From Bacteroidales bacterium Bact_23 (GTDB lineage: Bacteria > Bacteroidota > Bacteroidia > Bacteroidales > Lentimicrobiaceae), in the NCBI GenBank assembly GCA_001603685.1, contig LUZO01000134.1, forward strand, positions 1 to 30,554: a stretch of DNA of 30,554 nt. The letters run 5' to 3'. Both the position numbers and the translations under genes were made by a program. The notes beneath the pieces are model-generated. The model did no database searches. It saw only the letters and a program-made list of their open reading frames with translations, and was not told the DNA's origin. Position 1 is the first letter of the stretch. Each line of letters opens with the position of its first letter. Below are positions 9,262 through 16,377 of this stretch, in pieces.

Positions 9262-9282
9262 AATGCACCGTCAGGTGCTTCA

Positions 9283-9401
9283 TCCGCCAGAGGCGGACTC
9301 AAATGCAGCGCTAGCTGCTTCAAATTTTCATCCGCCGCGGCGGAGCGCCTCAGGCGCGTCAAATCATCATCCGCCGCGGCGGAGCGCCGTTAGGCGCTTC
9401 A
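9283..9401. repeat. Cluster of GC palindromes, right copy
   Basis: Exact TCCGCCGCGGCGGA copies lie at 9331-9344 and 9370-9383, and a variant with a wider centre at 9283-9297. Each exact copy is followed by GCGCC-N-GGCGC-like inverted bases and then (T/C)TCAAAT, the reverse complement of the layout at 62-158. Apart from these repeats and the aspS promoter, the gene-free stretch 9030-9522 shows nothing else I can name. Confidence 0.85.
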
Positions 9402-9495
9402 AATCCAATTTATTTCGTCAGGCAATTCCCGGATGCCGGTGTGCCGGATTGATATTTTCCCGGTTCATTTCGTTCGTCTAAACCATAATTTGGAT

Positions 9496-9503
9496 TAATT
9501 TCG
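9496..9503 (+). promoter_or_regulatory. Probable -7 box of aspS
   Basis: TAATTTCG matches seven of eight positions of TAnnTTTG and is followed by the GCGCC context. It ends 19 nt before the aspS start codon. No convincing -33 element is seen. Confidence 0.4.
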
Positions 9504-9522
9504 CGCCTAAAATATATAACCT

Positions 9523-11283
9523 ATGCTTCGGACACACACTTGCGGAGAATTAACCCTTTCGGACAAAGGGAAACAGGTAACCCTTTCGGGCTGGATTCAG
9601 CGTTCACGCGACCTTGGCGGAATGACTTTCATTGATTTGCGCGACCGCTACGGCATTACCCAGCTTGTCTTTAACATGGAGACCAATGCTCCGCTGTGCG
9701 AAGCAGCCCGAAAGCTTGGACGCGAATTTGTGATTTCTGCCTTTGGCACCGTTGCTGAACGAAGCAACAAAAACCCGAAACTGCCCACCGGCGACATCGA
9801 GATCATCGTGGAACGCTTCGAAGTGCTGAATACCTCGAAAATACCGCCTTTCACAATTGAAGACAATACCGACGGCGGCGATGAACTGCGCATGAAATAC
9901 CGCTACCTCGACCTGAGGCGTAATCCTGTGCGCGAGAATATCCTGCTCCGCCACCGCATGGCCATCGAGACCCGCAACTATATGAACGACACCGGTTTTG
10001 TTGAGATAGAAACTCCGGTGCTGATTAAATCCACTCCCGAAGGCGCCCGCGATTTTGTGGTTCCCTCGCGTATGAACGAAGGTGAGTTCTATGCCCTGCC
10101 GCAATCGCCCCAGACCTTCAAGCAACTGCTGATGGTGGCCGGCTTCGATCGCTACTTCCAGATTGTGAAGTGCTTCCGCGACGAAGACCTGCGCGCCGAC
10201 CGCCAGCCCGAGTTTACCCAGATCGACTGCGAGATGTCGTTCGTTACCCAGGACGATATCCTCGCCACCTTCGAAGGACTGGTGAAACACCTGTTCCGCA
10301 AGGTGAAAGGAGTGGAAGTGAACGACATACCGCGCATGCCCTTCTCCGAAGCTATGAAGTATTACGGCAGCGACAAGCCGGATATCCGCTTCGGAATGAA
10401 GTTCGTTGAGCTTACCGATATCGTAAAGGGCAGGGATTTCAAGGTATTCGACGATGCCGCCCTGGTTGCCGGAATCAACGCCACGGGCTGTGCCGTTTAC
10501 ACCCGCAAGCAACTTGATGCCCTTACCGATTTTGTGAAACGCCCGCAGATTGGAGCCGGCGGCCTGATTTATCTGAGATACAATGAAGACGGCAGCCTGA
10601 AATCGTCGGTTGACAAGTTCTACAGCGAAGAGGAGCTGAAAAGGTGGGTGGCTGCCTTCGGTGCCAAACCCGGCGACCTGATGCTGATACTTGCCGGAGA
10701 GGAGAATAAAACACGCAAGGCACTGTCGGAACTGCGCCTCGAAATGGGCAATCAGCTTGGATTGCGCAATCCCGAAGTGTTTGCCCCGCTCTGGGTGGTT
10801 GACTTCCCGCTGCTTGAATGGGACGACGAAACCCGTCGCTTCTATGCCATGCACCACCCCTTTACCTCACCCAAACCGGAAGATGTCGCCCTGCTCGATA
10901 CCGATCCCGGAAAGGTACGCGCCAATGCCTATGATCTGGTAATCAACGGCGTGGAGATCGGCGGAGGCTCAATCCGTATCCACGACAGAGGCATGCAGAA
11001 GAAGATGTTTACCGTGCTCGGATTCAGCGATGAGGATGCACAGGCGCAGTTCGGCTTCCTGATGAACGCCTTTGAATACGGCGCACCTCCCCACGGCGGC
11101 ATCGCCTTCGGATTCGACCGTATGTGTTCGCTCTTCGGCGGCTCGGAGAGCATAAGGGACTACATCGCCTTCCCGAAAAACAATGCCGGCAGGGATGTGA
11201 TGATCGATTCGCCCGCTCCCATCAAACAGGAGCAGCTGGATGAGCTTGGAATTAAACTGAATACAAAAGCGCCCAAAGAATGA
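9523..11283 (+). CDS. aspS: Aspartyl-tRNA synthetase
   Basis: A 586-residue class IIb aminoacyl-tRNA synthetase that charges tRNA-Asp in the cytoplasm. The N-terminal anticodon-binding OB fold is at about 1-110 (GWIQRSRDLGGMTFIDLRDRYG). The catalytic core has motif 2 FRDEDLRADRQPEFTQID from Phe218 and motif 3 GIAFGFDRM at 526-534. The inserted GAD-like domain between them (about 290-410) and the overall length mark the bacterial type. I cannot decide from sequence alone whether it is discriminating or non-discriminating (Asp/Asn). The stop codon overlaps the start of the next gene by four bases (ATGA), so the two are likely translationally coupled. Confidence 0.97.
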   Translation: MLRTHTCGELTLSDKGKQVTLSGWIQRSRDLGGMTFIDLRDRYGITQLVFNMETNAPLCEAARKLGREFVISAFGTVAERSNKNPKLPTGDIEIIVERFEVLNTSKIPPFTIEDNTDGGDELRMKYRYLDLRRNPVRENILLRHRMAIETRNYMNDTGFVEIETPVLIKSTPEGARDFVVPSRMNEGEFYALPQSPQTFKQLLMVAGFDRYFQIVKCFRDEDLRADRQPEFTQIDCEMSFVTQDDILATFEGLVKHLFRKVKGVEVNDIPRMPFSEAMKYYGSDKPDIRFGMKFVELTDIVKGRDFKVFDDAALVAGINATGCAVYTRKQLDALTDFVKRPQIGAGGLIYLRYNEDGSLKSSVDKFYSEEELKRWVAAFGAKPGDLMLILAGEENKTRKALSELRLEMGNQLGLRNPEVFAPLWVVDFPLLEWDDETRRFYAMHHPFTSPKPEDVALLDTDPGKVRANAYDLVINGVEIGGGSIRIHDRGMQKKMFTVLGFSDEDAQAQFGFLMNAFEYGAPPHGGIAFGFDRMCSLFGGSESIRDYIAFPKNNAGRDVMIDSPAPIKQEQLDELGIKLNTKAPKE

Positions 11284-11618
11284 AACCTGTAAAATCGCTG
11301 CTGCCGGCCTCGAAGTGGCTGATGCGCATTGCCCTGCTCGCCTGGCTGGTGCTTCAGCACGGAAATACCCTCCTCGCCCTGCAGTATAAAACGCAGCCGT
11401 TTTACCTGGCGCTGGCTTTCGTGCTGTTCGGCATACTGCTGTTTGCCGGAGGTTTTGTAAAAAAGCCGTCGCTAACCGTAATATCGGCCCTGCTGCTGAG
11501 CCTGCTCTTCCTTTATATCATCTATCTGGGTTTTGAACCCAGGGTAACCTCAGCCCAGATGCTAAACCTGCTGTTTCTGGCAGTTTGTGTGAATTTTATG
11601 GCATCGGGTAACAAATAG
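11280..11618 (+). CDS. Small integral membrane protein, unknown function
   Basis: A 112-residue protein with about four hydrophobic segments (roughly 15-30, 42-60, 66-84 and 94-107), separated by short loops with KK and R residues. It fits a small polytopic inner-membrane protein. I recognise no family. The start codon overlaps the aspS stop (ATGA), the arrangement typical of translational coupling, which supports the gene being real. A weak hairpin with a T-rich tail follows at 11636-11667. Confidence 0.7.
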   Translation: MKPVKSLLPASKWLMRIALLAWLVLQHGNTLLALQYKTQPFYLALAFVLFGILLFAGGFVKKPSLTVISALLLSLLFLYIIYLGFEPRVTSAQMLNLLFLAVCVNFMASGNK

Positions 11619-11635
11619 CCCGGCCTCTAAACCGG

Positions 11636-11667
11636 TCAGTAACAACACAATACTGAACTTTTGCTTT
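11636..11667 (+). terminator. Weak terminator after the aspS operon
   Basis: TCAGTA (11636-11641) pairs with TACTGA (11651-11656) around a 9-nt loop and is followed by ACTTTTGCTTTT. The stem is only 6 bp, so this is a tentative call between convergent genes. Confidence 0.35.
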
Positions 11668-12305
11668 TACCGGCCTATAAACAGCCCTGATTCCTCCGTC
11701 AGCGGAAACAGGACCATTTCCTTCTGCTGTTCAATTCTGTCGGTAAAGAGAACGCCTTTCAGGTGATCGCACTCATGCTGGAAAATCACCGCGGTAAAGT
11801 CTTCAATCATCTCGGTATGCCATTCGCCCGAGAAGTCCTGATATTTCAGGGTGATGGCATAACTGCGGAGCACATCGCCGCGTTCTCCGGGAATGGAGAG
11901 GCAGCCTTCGGGCCCTTTGCGGAGCATCTTTGAAAAGAATATAATCTGCGGGTTGATGTAAAACTCAAACGGAAAACCCGGTTTATCGAATCGCTGCACC
12001 CAGATGGCGTTGCGGTTTACGCCCACCTGCGGGGCGGCAATGCCCACACCCGGCCTGGCGGTATCACGCATGGCCAGGTACATCCTCCGCGCCAGCAGCT
12101 TCAGCAACGGATCGGCAGGATTAACCTCCTCACTCATGGCGCGAAGTACCTGATACTCATCCGCATCGGTTATCTGATAAACCGGCAGGGCTGCCGCCGT
12201 ATCGCCTGCAGCAATCAATTGCCGCTCGGCAGGGAACAGATTCTGGGCTTGTACACTTATTAAACAAAGGATCAGTATGGAAGCTATAAGCAATATCCTT
12301 TTCAT
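11667..12305 (-). CDS. Peptide deformylase with a signal peptide
   Basis: A 212-residue protein carrying all three peptide deformylase motifs: GVGIAAPQ (86-93), EGCLS with the metal ligand Cys135 (133-137), and HECDH (177-181) with the two His ligands and the catalytic Glu. It should therefore be an active metal-dependent deformylase. Housekeeping deformylases are cytoplasmic and act on nascent formyl-Met. Here the start gives a classic signal peptide (MKR, a long Ile/Leu stretch, cleavage after residues 18-20, VQA), which predicts export. The domain proper begins near residue 40 (LPVYQITDADEY). Whether the genome holds a second, cytoplasmic copy cannot be seen from this window. A TACTTTTA -7 box (12330-12323) lies upstream. 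Confidence 0.9.
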   Translation of the reverse strand: MKRILLIASILILCLISVQAQNLFPAERQLIAAGDTAAALPVYQITDADEYQVLRAMSEEVNPADPLLKLLARRMYLAMRDTARPGVGIAAPQVGVNRNAIWVQRFDKPGFPFEFYINPQIIFFSKMLRKGPEGCLSIPGERGDVLRSYAITLKYQDFSGEWHTEMIEDFTAVIFQHECDHLKGVLFTDRIEQQKEMVLFPLTEESGLFIGR

Positions 12306-12322
12306 GGTGCGTTATTTTTCTG

Positions 12323-12330
12323 TAAAAGTA
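12323..12330 (-). promoter_or_regulatory. Possible -7 box of the deformylase gene
   Basis: On the minus strand, TACTTTTA matches seven of eight positions of TAnnTTTG and ends 17 nt before the start codon. No clear -33 element. Confidence 0.35.
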
Positions 12331-12489
12331 ACGAATTAACCCGTTCCGGCTTCCAATACCTGCCTGAAGCCTGCCCGGATAACCTCAAACCACAATGTTC
12401 CTGAATTTTTTCCGATATTAGAACAATGCTTTCAAACAGGATTTTCCATTACTTTTTTCAAAATTTTGCCTGCCTGCGACGAATAATTC

Positions 12490-12518
12490 TTGTATTTTTT
12501 TCAAAAACCCTATCTTTG
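12490..12518 (+). promoter_or_regulatory. Promoter of the mgtE leader transcript
   Basis: TTG (12490-12492) and a perfect TAnnTTTG box, TATCTTTG (12511-12518), are separated by 18 nt. This is the clearest promoter of the window. The transcript would start near 12525, giving about 120 nt of leader before mgtE. The remainder of 12306-12489 shows nothing I can name. Confidence 0.7.
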
Positions 12519-12545
12519 CAACCTCAAATAAACATTTACCCAATC

Positions 12546-12587
12546 ATGAAAGACGACCCTTATTCGTGTTGCTTGATTAATCACTAA
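12546..12587 (+). CDS. Putative 13-residue leader peptide upstream of mgtE
   Basis: The frame reads MKDDPYSCCLINH and stops with TAA at 12585-12587. It starts about 20 nt after the expected transcription start and ends one base before the left arm of a hairpin (12589). Asp-Asp-Pro at codons 3-5 resembles the acidic/proline signature of the magnesium-responsive MgtL leader of E. coli, where such codons destabilise ribosomes at low magnesium. Two Cys codons follow at 8-9. The peptide is too short to judge by composition; its case rests on its position relative to the promoter and the switching hairpins. No Shine-Dalgarno sequence precedes it. Confidence 0.55.
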   Translation: MKDDPYSCCLINH

Positions 12588-12588
12588 C

Positions 12589-12638
12589 CTGCAAGGGGCG
12601 TTTTGTTTCTCCTTGCAGCTTAACCCAGTAAGGAGAAA
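12589..12638 (+). promoter_or_regulatory. Mutually exclusive hairpins controlling the mgtE ribosome binding site
   Basis: Hairpin A pairs CTGCAAGGGG (12589-12598) with CTCCTTGCAG (12609-12618), ten pairs with one G-U. Hairpin B pairs TTTCTCCTTGC (12606-12616) with GTAAGGAGAAA (12628-12638), eleven pairs with one G-U. The two share 12609-12616, so they cannot coexist. Hairpin B buries AAGGAG (12630-12635), the Shine-Dalgarno sequence eight bases before the mgtE ATG; hairpin A leaves it free. A ribosome at the leader stop codon would cover the left arm of A and favour B. There is no U tract after either hairpin, so control of translation rather than transcription is suggested. Confidence 0.65.
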
Positions 12639-12643
12639 AAACC

Positions 12644-13987
12644 ATGGGCGAAACCACTGTTACACTTTTCGAAGACCTGATCCGTCAGAAAAACTGGAGG
12701 GCGCTCCGCGCTGCCATTGAAGACATTGATCCCATTACCAGTGCCGGAATCATTGAAGATCTGTCGGATGAAGACGACATCATCTACTTCCGTCTGCTGC
12801 CGCGCGAACACGCCAAAGACACTTTCCAGTATCTTTCGCACGACAAGCAGGAGCAGATTATCGAGGGCCTTGCCAGCAATGCAAACCGCGTAGCCGGTCT
12901 GCTCAACGACCTGAATCCCGACGACCGTACCGCTTTTTTCGAAGAGCTTCCGGGCAATATCGCCCAGCGGCTTATTCAGATGCTATCGCCCGAAGAGAAG
13001 GCCATCGCCACCAGCCTGCTCGGTTATCCCGAACACAGTATCGGAAGGTTGATGACCCCCGAATTCGTAGCCGTAAAACCCGATTTTACCGTTCAGCAGG
13101 CCATCGACCACATCAGACAGTTTGGCCGCGATTCGGAAACGCTGAATGTCATTTATGTGGTGGACGACAACTGGAAGCTGATCGACGACATCCGGATGCG
13201 GGAGATTATTCTGGCCGACCCCAAACAGCCCATCAGCGACCTGATGACCGAATACTTCGTTGCCCTGAACGCTTTCGACGACCAGGAGGTGGCCATCGGC
13301 ATTTTCCAGGAACAGGACCGCACCGCGCTGCCGGTTATCGATTCCAGGGGAATCCTGCTGGGAATCGTTACCTTCGACGATGTGATGGATGTGGCTGAAG
13401 AAGAGAGTACGGAAGACTTCCACAAGTTCGGTTCGGTGCAGGCAACCGTGGTCAGCCCGCTGAAAGCAACCATCAGGGATCTTTATCAGAAACGAATTGT
13501 CTGGCTTATTGCACTGGTTTTCGTGAATGTATTTTCAGGCGCGGCTCTGGCCAATTTTCAGGATGTCATCACTTCGGCGGTAGCACTTATCTTCTTCCTT
13601 CCGCTGCTGATCGACAGCGCCGGAAACGCCGGCTCGCAATCGGCAACGCTGATGATCCGCTCACTGGCAATCGGCGATGTGGAAACAAAAGACTGGTTCA
13701 GGCTGCTGGGGAAAGAGTTCGTGGTATCGCTGCTGCTGGGAATCACCATGGCGCTGGGTGTCAGCCTGGTAGCCAGTTTCAGGGCACCGGAATACATTTT
13801 TGTAATTGCGCTAACCATGGTGCTTGCGGTAATGACCGGCAGTCTGATCGGTATGCTTCTTCCGTTTATCTTTACCAAACTGAAAATAGACCCCGCAACC
13901 GCCAGCGCACCGCTGATTACATCCATTGCCGATATATCGGGCGTAATTATCTATTTCTCCATCGCCTCATGGTATATGGGATTGTAG
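12644..13987 (+). CDS. mgtE: Magnesium transporter MgtE
   Basis: A 447-residue inner-membrane divalent cation channel/transporter. The order is an MgtE N domain (about 1-130, helical, with LPREHAKDTFQYL), a CBS pair (about 140-265) that senses intracellular magnesium in characterised members, a connecting helix, and five transmembrane helices from about residue 286 to the end. The family signature GNAGSQSAT is at 327-335. The late DPATASAPLITSIADISGVIIYF segment carries the pore-lining Asp region. Length is normal for the family. Unlike most genes here it has a strong Shine-Dalgarno sequence (AAGGAG at 12630-12635), and that sequence lies inside a switchable hairpin preceded by a leader peptide. 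Confidence 0.96.
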   Translation: MGETTVTLFEDLIRQKNWRALRAAIEDIDPITSAGIIEDLSDEDDIIYFRLLPREHAKDTFQYLSHDKQEQIIEGLASNANRVAGLLNDLNPDDRTAFFEELPGNIAQRLIQMLSPEEKAIATSLLGYPEHSIGRLMTPEFVAVKPDFTVQQAIDHIRQFGRDSETLNVIYVVDDNWKLIDDIRMREIILADPKQPISDLMTEYFVALNAFDDQEVAIGIFQEQDRTALPVIDSRGILLGIVTFDDVMDVAEEESTEDFHKFGSVQATVVSPLKATIRDLYQKRIVWLIALVFVNVFSGAALANFQDVITSAVALIFFLPLLIDSAGNAGSQSATLMIRSLAIGDVETKDWFRLLGKEFVVSLLLGITMALGVSLVASFRAPEYIFVIALTMVLAVMTGSLIGMLLPFIFTKLKIDPATASAPLITSIADISGVIIYFSIASWYMGL

Positions 13988-14056
13988 CGTAATCCGGGAT
14001 TTGCACAGAATTTACCCTTCGCTGACGAAATAAGCCTCATTTCAGGGCAGAAGCTG

Positions 14057-14064
14057 TAATTTTG
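14057..14064 (+). promoter_or_regulatory. -7 box of the queuosine-precursor transporter gene
   Basis: TAATTTTG is a perfect TAnnTTTG match followed by CATCC, 29 nt before the ATG. The leader is too short for a preQ1 riboswitch and no such structure is seen. Confidence 0.5.
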
Positions 14065-14093
14065 CATCCGGAAATCCGTATATAACATATCAT

Positions 14094-14798
14094 TTGATGA
14101 CAACACCGACACAGGAGCAGAAGAGGAACTTCCGCTATTTCGATGTGATTATGGCTCTTTTTGTAGCCATTCTGCTGATATCGAACCTGGCGTCCATCAA
14201 AATTGCACGGATGTGGCTGTTTACCTTCGATGGCGGCACCATCCTGTTTCCGCTCAGCTACATCTTTGGCGATATCCTTACGGAAGTGTACGGCTATCAG
14301 CGGTCGCGGAAGGTTATCTGGACCGGCTTTGCAGCCACACTGCTGATGTCGCTGGTGCTGTGGGTGGTTCAGAAACTGCCGCCGGCTGCAGGATGGGAGC
14401 ATCAACAGGCCTACGAAACGCTGCTCGGTTTTGTGCCGCGCATCGTACTGGCCAGCCTGATCGCCTACTTCGCCGGTGAATTCTCAAACGCCTATCTGCT
14501 GTCGAAACTGAAGATCAAAACCAAAGGAAAGTACCTCTGGGTGCGCACCATCGGCTCCACCATAGTGGGCGAAGGCATCGACACCGCCATCTTCTGCTTT
14601 ATCGCCTTTTACGGAACCTTACCCAATAGCCTGCTGATTTCGGTAATCGTTTCGAATTACATTTTTAAAACCGGCATCGAAGTGGTATTCACCCCGCTCA
14701 CCTACCTGGCGGTCGGCTTCCTGAAAAGGAAAGAGCAAACGGACATCTTCGATACCGGCATCAGCTACAACCCTTTCAGGTTTTTCATGAATGATTAG
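14094..14798 (+). CDS. Queuosine precursor transporter (VUT family)
   Basis: A 234-residue polytopic membrane protein of the VUT/YhhQ family, which imports queuosine precursors such as preQ0 or preQ1 for tRNA modification. Six or so hydrophobic segments are visible. The family-typical stretch LFPLSYIFGDILTEVYGYQRSRKVIW is near residues 50-77, and the late GEGIDTAIFCFIAFYG segment is near 163-178. The function is assigned by family; the exact substrate is not visible. It lies 106 bp after mgtE with its own -7 box, so it is probably a separate unit. The next gene, folB, also belongs to pterin chemistry, which shares GTP-derived intermediates with queuosine synthesis. Confidence 0.9.
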   Translation: MMTTPTQEQKRNFRYFDVIMALFVAILLISNLASIKIARMWLFTFDGGTILFPLSYIFGDILTEVYGYQRSRKVIWTGFAATLLMSLVLWVVQKLPPAAGWEHQQAYETLLGFVPRIVLASLIAYFAGEFSNAYLLSKLKIKTKGKYLWVRTIGSTIVGEGIDTAIFCFIAFYGTLPNSLLISVIVSNYIFKTGIEVVFTPLTYLAVGFLKRKEQTDIFDTGISYNPFRFFMND

Positions 14799-14865
14799 AG
14801 CGAACGGACGCCGCCGAAACAAAAACGCACCGCATCAGTTTATCTATTTTTAAAACGGACATATT

Positions 14866-15255
14866 ATGGGAATGATTTCAATTGAAGGCATGGAGTTTTT
14901 TGCCTATCACGGCCATTTTAAGGAGGAGCAGGTAATCGGCACCCGCTTTATGGTTGACCTGTTTATCGAAGTGGATACAAGAATGGCGGAACTCAGCGAT
15001 AACCTGAACGATACCGTAAATTACCTGACGGTTTATGAAACGGTGAAGCAGGAAATGCAGCAGAAATCTCACCTTCTCGAGCATGTGGCCCACCGCATTC
15101 TCAAGGCGGTTCAAAGCCGCTTTCCGGAAATTACCGAAGCCACGGTGAAAATTGCGAAACTGAATCCTCCCCTTGGCGGAAAGATCGACCGGGTTTGTGT
15201 TACCCTGAATAGTTACGATGACTTCGATTATTATGATGGAAAATCCGGAATTTAA
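14866..15255 (+). CDS. folB: Dihydroneopterin aldolase
   Basis: A 129-residue protein of the FolB family, which cleaves 7,8-dihydroneopterin to 6-hydroxymethyl-7,8-dihydropterin and glycolaldehyde in folate synthesis. Visible family features are the start IEGMEFFAYHGHFKEEQVIGTRFMVD (with the conserved GxxxxE), DTVNYLTVYETVKQEM, LLEHVAHRI, and the final VKIAKLNPPLGGKIDRVCVT with the catalytic-region Lys. Length matches the family (about 120). The start at 14866 is followed at once by an in-frame ATG (Met3), so either Met could serve. The 3' end overlaps the start of the CWC-type gene. Confidence 0.93.
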   Translation: MGMISIEGMEFFAYHGHFKEEQVIGTRFMVDLFIEVDTRMAELSDNLNDTVNYLTVYETVKQEMQQKSHLLEHVAHRILKAVQSRFPEITEATVKIAKLNPPLGGKIDRVCVTLNSYDDFDYYDGKSGI

Positions 15256-15430
15256 GATCTGCCCGAAATGCGGAAAAGCGTTTGAGTGCCTGCACAACGA
15301 AAACTGCTGGTGCCTTGGCTATGAAGTGAGCCCTGAAAACCTCGAAAAGCTCCGAAAAGAGTACGAAAATTGCCTCTGTCCCGACTGCCTTTCGGACTAT
15401 GGAAAAAAGAAGGAAAACCTAATCAGTTGA
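15233..15430 (+). CDS. Cysteine-rich CWC family protein
   Basis: A 65-residue protein of the small cysteine-rich CWC type: CPKCGKAFEC, then CWCLGYEVS, then CLCPDC. The paired Cys suggest metal (probably zinc) binding. The function of the family is not known to me. The start is uncertain among Met codons at 15218, 15233 and 15236; I prefer 15233 because MMENPEFKICPKCG gives the usual short lead into the first CxxC. It overlaps the end of folB by 23 bp, which suggests co-transcription. tRNA-Cys follows 71 bp downstream, under its own promoter. Confidence 0.75.
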   Translation: MMENPEFKICPKCGKAFECLHNENCWCLGYEVSPENLEKLRKEYENCLCPDCLSDYGKKKENLIS

Positions 15431-15482
15431 TTAATAAGTTTTTTAAGAAACTTATTTTATATGTTGATTTTTGAAATTTTAG

Positions 15483-15490
15483 TATATTTG
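15483..15490 (+). promoter_or_regulatory. -7 box of the tRNA-Cys gene
   Basis: TATATTTG is a perfect TAnnTTTG box, ending 11 bases before the mature tRNA. A TTG at 15464-15466 could be part of the -33 element, although its 16-nt spacing is short. Confidence 0.6.
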
Positions 15491-15501
15491 CACGCGGAAA
15501 T

Positions 15502-15572
15502 GGTCTCGTGGCCGAGTGGCTAGGCAGAGGTCTGCAAAACCTTCTACAGCGGTTCGAATCCGCTCGAGACCT
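15502..15572 (+). tRNA. tRNA-Cys (anticodon GCA)
   Basis: The acceptor stem GGTCTCG pairs with CGAGACC at 15565-15571. A D-arm (GCC...GGC), an anticodon stem GAGGT/ACCTT with the loop CTGCAAA (anticodon GCA), and a T-arm AGCGG-TTCGAAT-CCGCT are all present. The discriminator base is T, as expected for tRNA-Cys. CCA is not encoded. Confidence 0.96.
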
Positions 15573-15581
15573 CCCGAAAAG

Positions 15582-15616
15582 CACCTGTAGCAATGGTTAC
15601 AGGTGTTTTTTTGTTT
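15582..15616 (+). terminator. Rho-independent terminator after tRNA-Cys
   Basis: CACCTGTA (15582-15589) pairs perfectly with TACAGGTG (15598-15605) around an 8-nt loop, followed at once by TTTTTTTGTTTT. Confidence 0.85.
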
Positions 15617-15652
15617 TAGGAATCAAGTCCTTAAACGGTAAACTACCCCAGA

Positions 15653-15751
15653 CTTTTAACTTTTCACTTTAGTCTCCGCCGCGGCGGATTACTTTAGTCT
15701 TTTTACTTTAGTCTCCGCCGCGGCGGATTACTTTATACTTCTGACTCTTCC
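15653..15751. repeat. 7-bp-period array interrupted by two palindromes
   Basis: The heptads CTTTTAA, CTTTTCA and CTTTAGT lead into TCCGCCGCGGCGGA (15675-15688). CTTTAGT, CTTTTTA and CTTTAGT lead into a second copy (15714-15727), then CTTTATA, CTTCTGA and CTCTTCC follow. At each palindrome the heptad phase shifts by the same amount (18 bases from the last heptad start to the end of the joint). It lies between the tRNA terminator and the end of the GNAT-like gene. Confidence 0.8.
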
Positions 15752-15771
15752 GGGGCAGATAACTCCAGTTC

Positions 15772-16260
15772 TTACTTCCCCTGCGCCATACGCTTAAAAA
15801 GCGGCAGCCCCGCATTTTCGGCAATGGTAGCGGAAGCCTGATCGCCTTCGCCGCTGAACGGCCAGACAAACAGCGCTTCAATGGGGTGATCGCGCCGGAT
15901 CTTTTCGATGGAATCAAGCGCCAGCCTCAGGGTAAGCCCCTGCCTTCTGTACTCTTCGAGTACCGATGCGGAACAGAGATAAACGGCTTGGTACTTTCCG
16001 CCGGGGGGAGTCATCTCAACCAGTTGATTTTCATTGATCTCGCGCCGGATAAATTTATTCATCACCTCAAGCGTTGTAGGGATTACGAGCACCCAGGCCA
16101 CCGGCCCGTCCTCAACGGAATGCTCCGCAAAAGTGGCGGGATGCAAATTCAAAATCTTCTGCCTTACCTTTTCGTCAATATCCAGCTGATCGGGGTCGTT
16201 TTTAGTGGCAAACACCTCATCAATCAGCTGCATCATCCTCTGAAAATTCTTTGAAACCAT
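15772..16260 (-). CDS. GNAT-like acetyltransferase domain protein
   Basis: A 162-residue protein. The central VYLCSASVLEEYRRQGLTLRLALDSIEKI segment (about 95-123) fits the GNAT strand-4/helix-3 region with its acetyl-CoA pyrophosphate loop (RRQGLT), which supports an N-acetyltransferase fold. The N-terminal 60 residues are helical and charged. I cannot name a substrate. The C terminus (AENAGLPLFKRMAQGK) resembles the end of GNAT domains. It lies 117 bp from the end of lnt on the same strand, so joint transcription is possible but not shown. Confidence 0.65.
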   Translation of the reverse strand: MVSKNFQRMMQLIDEVFATKNDPDQLDIDEKVRQKILNLHPATFAEHSVEDGPVAWVLVIPTTLEVMNKFIRREINENQLVEMTPPGGKYQAVYLCSASVLEEYRRQGLTLRLALDSIEKIRRDHPIEALFVWPFSGEGDQASATIAENAGLPLFKRMAQGK

Positions 16261-16377
16261 CTGTATGCTGTTTTTCTCCGGGCAAAACTACATTTTTACG
16301 GAAATACAACCGACTACAGAAACCAAAATAGAATAAGTCTGCATAAAGGAGCTTCCCCGGAGTTTGAGACCCGGGAT

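Noticed and set aside
9251..9481. Short plus-strand reading frame between the exported protein and aspS
   Set aside because: The translation is made of repeated NxHPPRRSA-like words produced by the palindrome units, so it is a by-product of the repeat.
9604..10857. Long minus-strand reading frame opposite aspS
   Set aside because: It is the antisense of a well-supported gene; its His/Gln/Val-rich translation is typical of a shadow frame. The same applies to the long minus-strand frames within 1954-7534.
12525..12643. M-box magnesium riboswitch upstream of mgtE
   Set aside because: The leader is only about 120 nt and shows two simple competing stems rather than the larger three-helix M-box architecture; a short reading frame fits better.
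15236..15572. Functional link between the cysteine-rich protein and tRNA-Cys
   Set aside because: The tRNA has its own promoter and terminator, and nothing but proximity suggests a link.
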